Below are positions 1 through 10,778 of a DNA stretch of 53,027 nucleotides, piece by piece. A program made the position numbers and the translations under genes. Where the stretch lies: NCBI GenBank assembly GCA_943704525.1, contig CALSCQ010000513.1:1-53027 (forward strand). Direction: 5' to 3'. The first letter of the stretch is position 1; each line of letters opens with the position of its first letter. The notes below the pieces were generated by a model. That model was not told the DNA's origin. It saw only the letters and a list, made by a program, of their open reading frames with translations, and did not search any database. Origin of the DNA: Pigoraptor vietnamica. Lineage: Eukaryota > Opisthokonta > Filasterea.

Positions 1-115
<115 letters not shown>

Positions 116-131
116 TTGACGGATGACCCAC

Positions 132-2744
132 CGTCGCCGAGATGCCCATAGCCCACGACAGAGAGCACTTTGTTGCCCAGGCGCGCTCGGAGGTCCTCAA
201 TCAGTGCGTAGAGTCGCGGCACGGGAATCGAGAGGTCGTACTTGTAAACGGTGCCCTCGATCTTCGTCGCTTCTGCGATGCACTCGCGCAGCTGCCATAT
301 ATTCCGAGCCTGCCCGACGTTTGACAATTAGTGTGTGTGTGTGTGGTGGGGGGGGGGGGGGCTACTATGTTTGCGTTACTTTGCTTACAAGTGCACGAAA
401 ATGTGCGTTCGGATGTGTAAGCATTCAAAAGAGGAAGTGGGTAAGAGAACAAGGGGACCACATGGAGTGTGCGCGTTTCGCACCTGCGTGTCGTCCTGCG
501 CGACTGTCCCAGTCTCAACCGTTTGGCTCCCAATCACCGTGTCGAGGAAGGCGTCCAATTTCTGCGCCGTCCAAACTCATGAGCGCACTGACAAAGACGA
601 AGCAAACTCAGAGAGACGCAGAGATGTAGACAACACGCGCCTGCTGGTCGTGCTCGGCGTTTGAGCCGGCGGTTTCCACGAGGACATAGAACTTGTGCCG
701 GGTTGAGAGGGGCGACGGGTACCCGAGATGCTTGTTCACGAGGTCCATCGACAGCGCGTCGAAAAATTCGCACGCTGAAAAAAGGCATTGAGTTTATAAA
801 TCCGCATGCCAAATGACGCACGCATACAACCGCACACAACCGCACACCAACAACACACACAGTCACTATTCAAATCGCACGGACGCACAGAGCACGGGCC
901 AACACATAACTTGACTTACCGGAGAGGACTTCTCCGAGATTTTGCTTCGCAGTGACAAACGTCTTTTGCACGCGCTCGAAGTCGGCGCACCCAAACAGCG
1001 CGACGGACACCGCCTTCGGCCGCGGCGGAGCCAGAATGGAGACGGCCGTTACGACGCCGAGCGTGCCCTCCGATCCGATAAACAGCTGCTTGAGGTCGTA
1101 GCCTGGAAGGAGGAGGCGCACGCGTTGGTGAATGAGTTGGCGCAGGGATGTTGCCCACAAAGTGAGACGGCACGGAATAGACCTGCAGTTCAATACGACA
1201 GCCACAGGGGTTGAAACCCCCTCGATCTCTGTCCATGGTACAGAAGAGCGAGGCTGCATTCGAAGTGTTTCTGCGACCCACCCGTGTTGTCTTTGCGTGG
1301 GCTGTGGAGTGTGTCGATCACCGTGCCGTCCGCGAGCACCTGCGTACCCCTCCGCATCAGGAAAGGAAAACATTTGCACACAGAAAGGGAACAGTGGAGT
1401 GTCCACGACGATAGAAACAGTACCACTCGCCGCAACGCGCACACAACATTAAAAGGGGCGATATTAGAGAACGAGTGCGCAAACTCACCCCGGTGACACC
1501 GAGGACGCTCCCGTGCAAGGAGCCGTACCGCAACAGACGAATGCCGCCCGCATTAGTCGACACATTCCCTCCGATTTGGCAACTGCGACGGCGAAACACG
1601 CGGCGCGTCAGTGGTGATGGCACTTGCTACACGGCCGTATTGCTGGGCGCATGTGTAGTGCTTCTTGCCCTCGCTGGCATTACACGGGCAGACACCCCCC
1701 CCCCCCCCCCCCCCCCCCCCCCCACGCACACACGCACCATAGCAAGACACACACCCAAGCACGCTAGCACCCATACGCCCTCTGTTAAACACACGCCGAC
1801 TTGACGCTGTCGCCACTGGCCTCCCACCTCCCCTTTGCGCCGAGATCGAGCGGCATGATGAACCCTTGGTCGCGCAAGTACGAGTCGAGAGCCTCGAGCA
1901 CACAGCCCGCTTGGCACTTCAGGATGCCTTCAACAATGCGAGGCAAGCGCACCAAAGAGACGTAAGCGATCGCTTTAGACAGACAACAAGGCCCTCCCCC
2001 CCCACCCCCCCTTCTCCCTTCTCTTGGCAAGGAAGTGGGAGATGCACCGCTGGCGTTGGACGGAGCGTCACGCACCCGACACATTGTCGAAGGAGACGAT
2101 CTTGTTCATTAGCGACGTTGAAAGGACCACTTCGTCGAAGACGGGCACACTGCCGCCTGCAACACGCAAAGGCAACAGTCAACTTCATACATTGCCGCAA
2201 GGCCACATGAAACATCATCTCTTCCCCCTGAAATGAGGCAATGAGATGAACGCAAGGAAATAGTCACGCACCAACAAGTCCGGTGTTGCCGCCTTGAGGG
2301 ACGACGGCGAGCCTTGGTGCGCACAATACGTGAGACACGATGCACCGCAAATCAAAAGCGGCACACAGTCACTCACTTGCGCTGGTTGCAGTACGATAGA
2401 ATGCGCGAAACCTCCTCGGTGCTTACAGGGCGCAGAGCCACGCGTGAGTCTCCCCGGTACTTGCCCATCCAGTCGCGATTGTGCGGCTCCAGGTCGTGGG
2501 GATCCGTCAGCACGCGGTCCGGCGCAAGCATGGCCCGGAAGGCGCTGATGTCATTCTCGGTGAGCGACGCAAAGTTTCCGCGCTTCACGTGGCGGTACCG
2601 CTCGCTAGTGAGGGGGATGGGCTTCTTCGCGCGGACGGCGGCTGACACGGACAGGGACCGGAGTGGAGTGCACGTGATCGTCCGCCGCATCGGCAGTGCC
2701 ACACAGGCCGCTGCCGCCGCCCCGAGCGCCCCAACGCGTCGCAT
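132..2744 (-). CDS. D2HGDH: D-2-hydroxyglutarate dehydrogenase, mitochondrial (3' end outside window)
   Basis: FAD-dependent enzyme that oxidises D-2-hydroxyglutarate to 2-oxoglutarate in mitochondria. Ten exons are visible: 2377-2744, 2272-2312, 2076-2156, 1828-1927, 1489-1582, 1282-1339, 1102-920, 774-641, 561-484 and 309-132, about 438 residues. The start at 2744 was chosen because it opens an Arg/Ala-rich leader typical of mitochondrial import; an upstream in-frame ATG at 2888 is less likely. Family landmarks in order are [11 protein letters not shown] (FAD-binding), [83 protein letters not shown] and GYGHLGDG. The segment after GYGHLGDG, including the NLHLN and HGVG motifs, is missing because the window ends in an intron. 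The 641/561 intron fits only a GC-AG boundary. The related D-lactate dehydrogenase is less likely given the close match in these blocks. Confidence 0.93.
346..361. repeat. Poly-G tract in D2HGDH intron
   Basis: A run of 16 G, preceded by a short TG repeat (331-345), in the intron between the exons ending at 484 and starting at 309. On the gene's sense strand it is poly-C followed by CA. Confidence 0.9.
1695..1723. repeat. Poly-C tract in D2HGDH intron
   Basis: A run of 29 C (poly-G on the sense strand of D2HGDH) in the intron between exons 1828-1927 and 1489-1582. A CA-rich stretch follows to about 1735. Homopolymers of this length are prone to sequencing and assembly error, so the count is approximate. 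Confidence 0.9.
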
Positions 2745-2973
2745 GACACAGTGTAGCAAGTGCGGAGAGTGCTGGAGAAGCTTGCGATGCGTAGGGTGAT
2801 TGCCTTTGATTTCACTTCCACTCAACCGGCCAGCGGGCGCCGTCATCAGGACATGGATTTCCTTCAATTGCTTATAGACAAATTCCATTAACTGAGGTTG
2901 TCATTCACAGAAGTAAAATTATGTTATTCCGGGAAATTATACATATGAACACTTGTGACAAGTCACGGGGCAT

Positions 2974-3008
2974 CACGTGATATACACTCACGTGCCCATC
3001 CACACGTG
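2974..3008. promoter_or_regulatory. Three clustered CACGTG palindromes (E-box type)
   Basis: CACGTG occurs at 2974-2979, 2989-2994 and 3003-3008, with start-to-start spacings of 15 and 14 bp, and a fourth copy lies at 3252-3257. They sit in the 706-bp divergent interval between the D2HGDH start (2744) and the ANT start (3451). CACGTG is the core site of bHLH and bZIP factors in plants, fungi and animals. Binding here is inferred only from clustering. Confidence 0.5.
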
Positions 3009-3079
3009 AACATACCCACCCCGGATGTCTATGAAATCAGAGCGACCCGCAAAACTCCGAAATTGAAAGAAAAAAATTA

Positions 3080-3089
3080 TTTTCGCGCC
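3080..3089 (+). promoter_or_regulatory. E2F-like site TTTTCGCGCC
   Basis: TTTTCGCGCC matches the E2F consensus TTTSSCGC. It lies about 370 bp upstream of the ANT ATG in the shared D2HGDH/ANT promoter interval. The rest of 2745-3450 holds AT-rich DNA (2880-2960), a CA-rich leader (3147-3230) and the non-coding first exon of ANT, whose intron runs 3337-3442. I see no other gene there. Confidence 0.35.
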
Positions 3090-3450
3090 CGTTCACTATG
3101 GCTAATGTACCGGGGCGTGCTTTATTTGCCGTCGCCCACGCAGCCCATCGGACACACACACGCGGCACGCACGCACACGCACTCTCGCACACACACACAG
3201 AGACCGCACCCACACGCACACACTGCGGTGTCGTTCTCCCTCATTCTCTGCCACGTGCTCAGACTGCTGAAAAGCACAGCGGCCGTGCTGAACGGCCTCT
3301 TCCCCACGTCTTTTTGTCCCGCGGGCTGCATCCAAGGTAAGCGACGTTGGTGTTTGCGTGGAGTAAACAAACTAAATTGGACGGTTGCGAGGGCTGGAAT
3401 TGTGCGCGGTGTGTTGAATTTTTGTGCGTGTGCTGCGTGCAGGACCAAAG

Positions 3451-4329
3451 ATGGCGAAGGTCGAGAAGAAGGGCGACATTACGTCGTTCGCCATTGACTT
3501 CCTCATGGGAGGTGTCTCGGCGGCCGTGTCCAAGACGGCTGCTGCCCCCATTGAGCGCGTCAAGCTCCTCATCCAGAACCAGGTGCGTGCTGCTTCCTTG
3601 CTGTTGTGTGTCTGTGTGTGCGTTTCTGTATGCGTTGTGTGTGCGAGTACTTGGGCGACGTCTGTGCAATGTGCTTTTGCGTGTGCGTAGAGTGTGGTTA
3701 ACCACGCGAGTTTTTGGTGTAACGACGCTGACGGTGCGACGTTGTTTGTGTGCATGCAGGATGAGATGATCAAGGCTGGCCGCCTCGCGGAGCCCTACAA
3801 GGGCATTGGCGACTGCTTTGCGCGTGTCATGCGCGAGGAGGGCGTCGCTTCGCTCTGGCGCGGCAACGTCGCGAACGTGATTCGCTACTTCCCGACGCAG
3901 GCGCTCAACTTTGCCTTCAAGGATCAGTTTAAGCGCATGTTCGGTTACTCGAAGGACAAGGACGGCTACTGGAAGTGGTTCGCTGGCAACCTCGCGTCTG
4001 GTGGCGCTGCCGGTGCCTCGTCGCTCCTCTTCGTGTACTCGCTCGACTATGCCCGTACCCGCCTTGCCAACGACTCGAAGTCGGCCAAGAAGGGCGGCGA
4101 GCGCCAGTTCAACGGCCTCATTGACGTTTACCGCAAGACGCTCAAGACGGACGGCATTGCCGGTCTCTACCGTGGCTTCACCATCTCGTGCGTCGGCATC
4201 ATCGTGTACCGCGGTCTCTACTTCGGCATGTTCGACTCGCTCAAGGTGCGTTGGCAGCTGCTGCTGCTGTCCTCTTTCATCGCTTGTATTTCATCGCTTG
4301 TATTTACTGCTCGATTATGGCCAAGAGTG

Positions 4330-4370
<41 letters not shown>

Positions 4371-4758
4371 TGTCCCCTTGCTCATGCATCCAGCTGTGGC
4401 TCACTGGTGCTCTTTCTTTCGCTCCGCGCAGCCCGTCGTTCTCACTGGCAACATGAAGGACAGCTTCCTCGCCGCGTTCCTCCTCGGCTGGGGCATCACG
4501 ATTGGTGCCGGCCTTGCCTCGTACCCCATTGACACGATCCGCCGTCGCATGATGATGACCTCTGGCGAGGCCGTCAAGTACAAGAGCTCGATGCACGCGT
4601 TCGCCGAGATCGTCAAGAAGGAGGGCACGAAGTCGCTCTTCAAGGGCGCCGGTGCCAACATTCTCCGCGCCATTGCCGGCGCCGGTGTGCTCGCCGGTTA
4701 CGACCAGCTCCAGCTGATCTTCTTCGGCAAGACGTACGGCAGCGGCGGCGGCGGCTAA
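3451..4758 (+). CDS. ANT: ADP/ATP translocase (mitochondrial carrier family)
   Basis: Exchanges ADP for ATP across the inner mitochondrial membrane. Exons are 3451-3582, 3760-4245 and 4432-4758, giving 314 residues, the usual size. A non-coding leader exon ends at 3336 (CCAAG|GTAAGC) and its intron ends at 3442, eight bases before the ATG. Three mitochondrial-carrier repeats are present with the signatures PIERVK (residue 33 on), SLDYAR in repeat two and YPIDTIRRR in repeat three. The diagnostic nucleotide-carrier motif RRRMMM lies at residues 243-248. The C-terminus ends in a short glycine tail after KTYGS. All parts look intact. The second coding intron carries a TG repeat. Assignment to ANT rather than another carrier rests on RRRMMM and is strong. 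Confidence 0.97.
4330..4373 (+). repeat. (TG)n repeat in ANT intron
   Basis: About 44 bp of TG dinucleotides, with one TA interruption, in the sense strand of the intron 4246-4431. Confidence 0.93.
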
Positions 4759-5255
4759 GCCCTGTGCTTGTCCGAACGGACTGGTTGTGTGAAATGCGTC
4801 GGCCGTGCGCGGGTTTAAGACACGGCGGCCGTTGGCATGGGTCATTATAAAGGAAAAAAAGTTAAAACAAGCGTGCAGACAATGTGAGAGCCGAGACCAA
4901 ATCTTCTGTTGTTTTGCACGCCAAAACTGTTGTCAGTCGAAGTTCCTTGAACGAGAACCCAGTCCAAACTCTCCCTCCGCGAGGGCTTTGTTGCTCTGCG
5001 CGGAGGGCTTTGTTTTGGAGTTGACACGTTGGCGGGGAAGTGCCCGCAGAAAATTTCCGACCCATATTTACGGGCAAATTGCGTAACAATTCGAAAACAG
5101 CGGATTGTGCCCGGTGTGTTTTGATCTGCTTTTGGTATATATAATTCACTGAGCCTTCGATTTCACAGAATCTCTCGTTCGCACGCGCGTTGCAAACAGG
5201 CGCACACACAAGCACGCAGTCACAGACGCACACGCACACCCCTTCCTCCGCAGCC
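4759..5255. other. Intergenic: ANT 3' side and metallophosphoesterase promoter
   Basis: No gene seen. A 12-bp direct repeat GAGGGCTTTGTT occurs at 4981-4992 and 5003-5014. A TATA-like TATATATAA lies at 5136-5144, about 110 bp before the ATG at 5256. The DNA between 5190 and 5245 is strongly CA-rich, as in other leaders in this window, and is probably the 5' UTR. Confidence 0.5.
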
Positions 5256-6836
5256 ATGGCCGGGGCACAATCACCTGCGGTCGGCGGGGGTTACACCACA
5301 CGCGCCGCGCTCGTGGCCGTCGCCGCGGCCGCGTTTGTTGCCTTCGAGACATGGGTCATGACGCTCGAGCGCTCGCAGCGGTCCATCGTGCTTCGCGGGC
5401 AGATGATTCTTGTCATCGGGACGGTCGTGGCGTCGTTGATTCGTTACGTGTGGGTGCGGTTGATTGTGCAGACGCGCCTCCCACGCCCGCTGTCTTGGCT
5501 GGCGGGTGCGCTCGTCGCTTCGTTTTCGGCGCTTGCGCTCCTGAGTTATCCCCTCGGCAAGGCGTATGTGGGCGTGCGGGACCCCTACCCCTTCGTGCTT
5601 GCCACGTTCGTTTGCCTCGGGACACTCTTCTTCCTCGTCACGTGTCTCGGCGTGCTCGACCTCCTGTTCTTTGTTGCGCGGCGCATTCTCGGAACGTCGA
5701 ATGCGAAGCCATCTGCGCCGTCCGAGTCGGCGCGCAAGGCCTCGACTCAGACGGCGGACCATGCGGAGCGCCGGGCTGCGACATCCTTTGCACGATTCCG
5801 TGCGCTCGTCGCGTGTACTGTCGCTCTGTCCCTCGCCTTCACGGCCCTCACGACGGCCAATCAACCGCCGACGGTGGTGCCTCTGCGCATCGAGATGCCT
5901 AATTTGCCCAAGCGATTTGATGGGATGACGCTGGTGCAGATTAGCGACGTGCACTTGGGACCCACGGTGGGCGCGAACAACCTGCGTGAGATTGTGTCGA
6001 CGGTCAACGCACTCGCGCCAGACGCGGTCGTTATAACGGGAGACCTCGTCGACACGGCTTATGAGAACGCGGAGGAAATGCTGGCGGAGGTGAAGCGGTT
6101 GCGGGCTCCCAAGGGCGTCTTTTACGTGACCGGTGAGCGAGCCGTGCGCTATGTTGGCCCAAAATTGCCCTGTTTGATATACACGTGTCCTGTGCCCAAC
6201 CTTCCCATTCCTCATCCACGTACTTCGTGCTCTTATACGTAAATTGCAGGCAACCACGAGTATCTCCACTCCGAGGTTGACCGAGTCCTCGAGAAGCTTG
6301 CCTCGCACGGCCTCCGCATTTTGCGCAACGCGGCCGCCCAAGTCAGCCCAGAGGGCGAGCCCGGCGACCGCCTCTACATTGCGGGCGTCGACGACTACAG
6401 CTCGCAGCGTCTCTACGGCGGCGACCACGCGCACGATCCCGCGCGTGCGCTTGGGTCTATCGAACCCGGCGCGGCCACCGTCCTCCTCGCACACCAGCCC
6501 AACGGCATCCCCGAGGCCCTGGCACTCGGTCGTCTCAAGCCAGTCGATGGCGCTGCACGGAAGACGGAGACGACGTCGGGGACGGGCGCAACCGACGAGG
6601 GCGGTGCGGCGACGATTGGGCTCGTGCTGTGCGGGCACACGCACGGCGGGCAGATGTTGCCGTTCCACTTTGCAGTGTACGCGTGGAACCCCTTCTTCCG
6701 TGGCCTGTACCGCACCGACAGCGGAGCGTCTGTGTACGTTTCTGAGGGCACGAATTACTGGGGACCGCCCATGCGGCTGTGGTCGCAGAGGCAGCTGACG
6801 CACGTGACGTTGTCTGCCGCGCCGCGCAGGAGTTAA
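5256..6836 (+). CDS. Multi-pass membrane metallophosphoesterase (calcineurin-like, YkuE/TMEM86-region-like topology)
   Basis: Two exons (5256-6132 and 6250-6836), 487 residues. The N-terminal half has about five hydrophobic segments (around residues 17-35, 48-70, 80-100, 110-145 and 180-200). A calcineurin-like phosphoesterase domain follows. Metal-binding motifs are all present: DVH in QISDVHLG (228-235), GDLVD (262-266), GNHE (293-296, spanning the splice junction) and GHTHGG (421-426). The start at 5256 (GCAGCCATGG) has a good context; an in-frame ATG at 5190 lies in the CA-rich leader. The architecture matches membrane phosphoesterases related to bacterial YkuE and animal TMPPE, which use a binuclear metal centre. 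The substrate cannot be read from sequence. The active site is likely outside the cytosol or in an organelle lumen, depending on helix count. The gene is intact. Confidence 0.88.
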
Positions 6837-6939
6837 GTGGTGGTAATACAGGTTGTCACACTCGCCACAGACGTATCACTTTTTGTGTTTGCATGTATAA
6901 TGGCAGACGCGGCGCACGCAAAAAGCCAACAGCGGCAAG

Positions 6940-7379
6940 TTAGGGCTTCTTGAATTTGTACATGGCGCCGCGGAGGTCCTTAAGCCCCTCATCGGTTGAC
7001 GAGATGGTCGACTCGCAGTTCATCCACACGATCGACACGAAGAGGTTTGCGCTGCCAAGCACGAGGAGGATCGGCGTGTGCACGGTCGCGCCAGTCGCGA
7101 AGATGCCGTACATGATACAGCCGAAGGGCGCGAGCGCAAGTACGAGCGAGAGGCGAATGGCGGCTTCCCGACTGCGAGCGTGCGAAAATGAGCATAGCAC
7201 TCTCGATGATTGATGAAATGCGCGAGGCAACACCCACCCACACAAACACACGCACACGCACACACACACACACACGCACACACACACACACACGCACACA
7301 CACACACACACACGCACGCACGCACGCACACGCACACGCACGCACGCACGCACACGCACGCAGGCACGCACACGCACGC

Positions 7380-7430
<51 letters not shown>

Positions 7431-8213
7431 GTGAGCCATTAGTCCGCCGTCCCCCCAAACTTGCTTGCAAAGGTCACCAAGAAGTGACACACACACACAC
7501 CTGAAGGGGAGGAATGTGATGGGGTGTTTGGACGCATCGCCCATGAGGAATATGGCCGCAAGCGCGTTGCCGAAGGACGCCAGCGTAAAGACGACAACTG
7601 CGTGCGCAGAAGTATCCAACATGGAGTCAATTAGCCAACATGTAACACTCTATGCGCATGTGCTCCTTGATTACATATCAGACTTACCGAGGACAAACGA
7701 CGAAAACTGCTTCCTTAGGTCCTCGTTAAACGAAGCCAGTTCATAATCGAACGACTCCGCGTAGAGGCAGTACGCAAACGCAGCCGCGCCGATTGCGCCC
7801 AGCACGCCCACCGCATACTATATACCCATGAGAGAGAATAACGGCGTTACCATAAACAAGAACCGCACGTTGACTGCAAATATACCAGGAAGGGATCTGC
7901 AGGCAAGATCACGGCGTACAATGACACGTGCGAGGCATGGGATAGCAAGAAAGGGATCACCTGATCCTGCGCACGCGAAGTCCACACACACACACACGCA
8001 CCCTCATCATCTTATTGACACGTTCGTTCTCCTGTTCAAACTCGTTCACAACCTGCTCCTGTTCTGCAAGCCACAACAACCCAACGTAAACAGCGCGCCT
8101 TCTTCGTTGCAAAAGAAATAAAAGAAGACACGTTCAACACACTTACCAGCCTCGTCCAGGTACTCGACAGGCTCGTCCTCGGCCGTCGCCGTCCGTGATC
8201 GCAGCGTGTCCAT
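6940..8213 (-). CDS. Small four-helix membrane protein, unrecognised family
   Basis: Five exons (8147-8213, 8002-8063, 7688-7817, 7501-7597, 6940-7171) join in consistent phase to 195 residues. The first 43 residues are charged and probably helical (VEYLDEAEQEQ then an EFEQENERVN stretch). Four hydrophobic segments follow: one beginning YAVGVLGAIGAAAF, one in VVVFTLASFGNALAA, one in LSLVLALAPFGCIMYGIF, and one in PILLVLGSANLFVSIVW. The C-terminus is basic (MYKFKKP). The layout resembles small ER or Golgi tetraspan proteins, but I do not recognise the family and assign no function. It is divergent to CDC45 across a 583-bp shared promoter. Splice sites are all canonical, and the large intron 7172-7500 is mostly AC repeat. 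Confidence 0.78.
7241..7430. repeat. AC/GCAC-rich repeat in intron
   Basis: Nearly 190 bp of AC dinucleotides interspersed with ACGC units, ending in a pure AC run (7380-7428). It lies in the last intron of the minus-strand four-helix gene, so it reads TG on the sense strand. Confidence 0.95.
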
Positions 8214-8342
8214 TTTTGCGACAAACGGCTTGTCCCTTTTCTTTCACGCACGACACCCTGTGAAAACGTCTGTAGCAAAATTACTTTCAAGCGAGCGCAA
8301 AGAACTGTCGTGAACACCGATGGAACAGCTGTCGTCGGTGTG

Positions 8343-8358
8343 CACGTGAGCGCACGTG
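8343..8358. promoter_or_regulatory. Paired CACGTG sites in divergent promoter
   Basis: CACGTG at 8343-8348 and 8353-8358, ten bp apart start to start, in the interval between the four-helix gene (start 8213) and CDC45 (start 8797). Same motif as the cluster at 2974-3008. Confidence 0.4.
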
Positions 8359-8492
8359 ACAAAGTGGAGCAGAGTAACATACATTGTCCGCCACAGGTGG
8401 GGGTTGTAAATTATTTCGATTTTAAGCCAAAATCCATGGTGAAGAGCCGCGTAATAAATAATTGCTTGGGTGACATGGGGCCATTCGAACTG

Positions 8493-8537
8493 GGCGCGCA
8501 AATACGGGCGCGCAAATACGATTTTGCGCGCCAAAAA
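8493..8537. promoter_or_regulatory. E2F-like site cluster upstream of CDC45
   Basis: A 14-bp unit GGCGCGCAAATACG is repeated directly at 8493-8506 and 8507-8520. It is followed by the near-palindrome TTTTGCGCGCCAAAA at 8522-8536. GCGCCAAA at 8528-8535 is the exact reverse complement of the E2F consensus TTTGGCGC, and TTTTGCGC plus two ATTTGCGC-type half sites flank it. It lies 260-305 bp upstream of the CDC45 ATG. CDC45 is a classical E2F target in animals and plants. The remainder of 8214-8796 shows no gene. Confidence 0.55.
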
Positions 8538-8796
8538 ACCAAATGGTCAGCCCCACATCAGCTCGTGTGAGTCGTTCGTACCCACACGTCCTTCACCATT
8601 CTCCTGCCGCTCTCCATTCAATTGAGCACACAGCACACCTGCGTGTATAGGACGCAGCGGCGATTGAGGGCGACGCGAATTGGAGCGGTCGTTTCAGTCT
8701 TACACCCGGCCTTTGTCGCACAACGAACAAAGGACACTCGACAGCAGCGCACACGTAGGCCGTGCATTCGCCCTGTAGGGCGCACGGCCCGCGAAG

Positions 8797-10734
8797 ATGC
8801 TCATCTCTCCGGATAATTTCCGCGATGCGTACGAAAAGATGGTGCAGAATGCCATCGGTTCGTCGTGTTCGATCCTCATTTTGGTCGCACCCGACGCCGA
8901 TGCGCTCTGCGCTTGCAAAATTTTCACGGTGCGTAAGTGTTATTGTGCTGTCCGTGGAGACAGAAGCGTGCTCCAATATGCTAGTGTGTTGTGCGTGCGT
9001 GTGTATGTGTGTGTGTGTGTGCGTGTGTATGTGTGTGTGTGTGTGTGCGTGCGTGTGTGCGTGTGCGTGCGTGCGTGTGTGTGTGTGTGTGTGTGTTTGT
9101 GAGTGTGTGCATGCGTGTGTGTCTCTGTGTGTGCCCTAATGTGCCGCTGACGCTGCAGACCCAGCTGAAGATGGACATGATCACGTACCAAATCATGCCC
9201 GTGACTGGGTACGGTCACATCAGGGACGTGTTGAGGGGTGACGACAAGGTTGGTATGACACACTATGCTGCTTAAACGAGCGAATGCCCCACTGCAGACA
9301 GTACATCTGATCGCTGCGTATATACGCGCTTCGCCTTCAGTTCAAGTCTGTTGTTCTTCTCAATTGCGGCGCGAACGTCGACCTCACGGCGTACCTGAGC
9401 GACGCGCCCGCGGACACGGTGTTTTACGTCCTGGATAGCCACCGGCCGTACGACTTGGCCAACGTTTACGGCACGGTTGTTGGCGAGCAGCTCGTCGACA
9501 AGGTACACACTGCGCGATAGTGCTTGGGCGCCGGTTGCACTATTTTCCTCTGTGCGCTTGAGAATGATCTCTGATGGGGACACGCCATAACACAGGTCGT
9601 GCTCCTGCATGACGGCGCCGACGAGGACATTCCGCGGCTGGACTTGTACGTGGCCGCACTGGAGGTGTGTTCTGCTGGTGTGCTTGCGCCTGCATCCTGC
9701 TGGCCGCCCAAGCAAGAAAGACCTTGCTGTTGTGTGCTCTGCCTCACGTGCCTTGCGTATTTTTCCGACGTGTCGTAGGATTCCGAGGACGAGCGCGACG
9801 AGTATGAAGAGGAGGCATCCGAATCGGACGACGAGGCGGAAAATGCTCCCAAGCGGAGGCGATTGGAAGACGTGGGTATCCAATCTTTCTTCTTCAACTA
9901 AACAAGTGCGCCGTTTCCTTGTTATGGCGTCCACCATACGCCGTGTTGTATCTCGGCACTGTTTGCATCACACTCTTTCTCCTAACTCTTCGTTTGCGAC
10001 GGCAGAGGGCCGAGCGACGAGCCGCACGCAAGAAGGCGCGCCGCCAAATTCGCGACTACAAGGAGGGATCCTCGTACGGGCGCAGCTGCGCGTGCCTCAT
10101 GTACACGCTCGTGCGGCAGATGGGCAAGGAGACCAACGAACTCTTGTGGTGCGTCACCCTTTTCTAATGCGTGCGCACTTTGGAAGAGCCGAACGGATGT
10201 GTATGCTGACGCGGCCACTTTCTGGTGCAGGCACGCTGTTGTGGGGCTTACGGACCAGTACGTCCACGAGCGGATAGATCGGCAGCGATACGGCGTCGAC
10301 GTGAACGACATGAAGGACGAAGTGCTCCGACTGAATGTCGCGGACGACGAGACGGACGGCGTGCAGTCTGTGAGTAACGTGGCGCCTAATTACGTAAACG
10401 TGCTGTGCTCGCGCGCGCACATGCGTGGGGATGCATCTCTGGTCCGTCTGCGTGGGATGTGTCTCTTGTCAAAGTGGTGGGCCGTGCTTGCAATAGGGCC
10501 ACGCTTACCCCCCGCACTCGCGGCCACGCGCAGACAAGCGACGCCCTTCGCATTCGCTTTGACCAGGAGTTTCGATTCATGCTCTTTCGCCACTGGTCTC
10601 TCTTCGACGGCATGATGCACTCGTCGTATGTCGCCAACACACTCGGCATCTGGAACGAGAAGGGCCGCAAGAAGCTCCACTCGCTGTTGGCGATGATCGG
10701 GTGCGTGCATGAGAGTGCCATACTTTTTGTTCTC

Positions 10735-10778
<44 letters not shown>

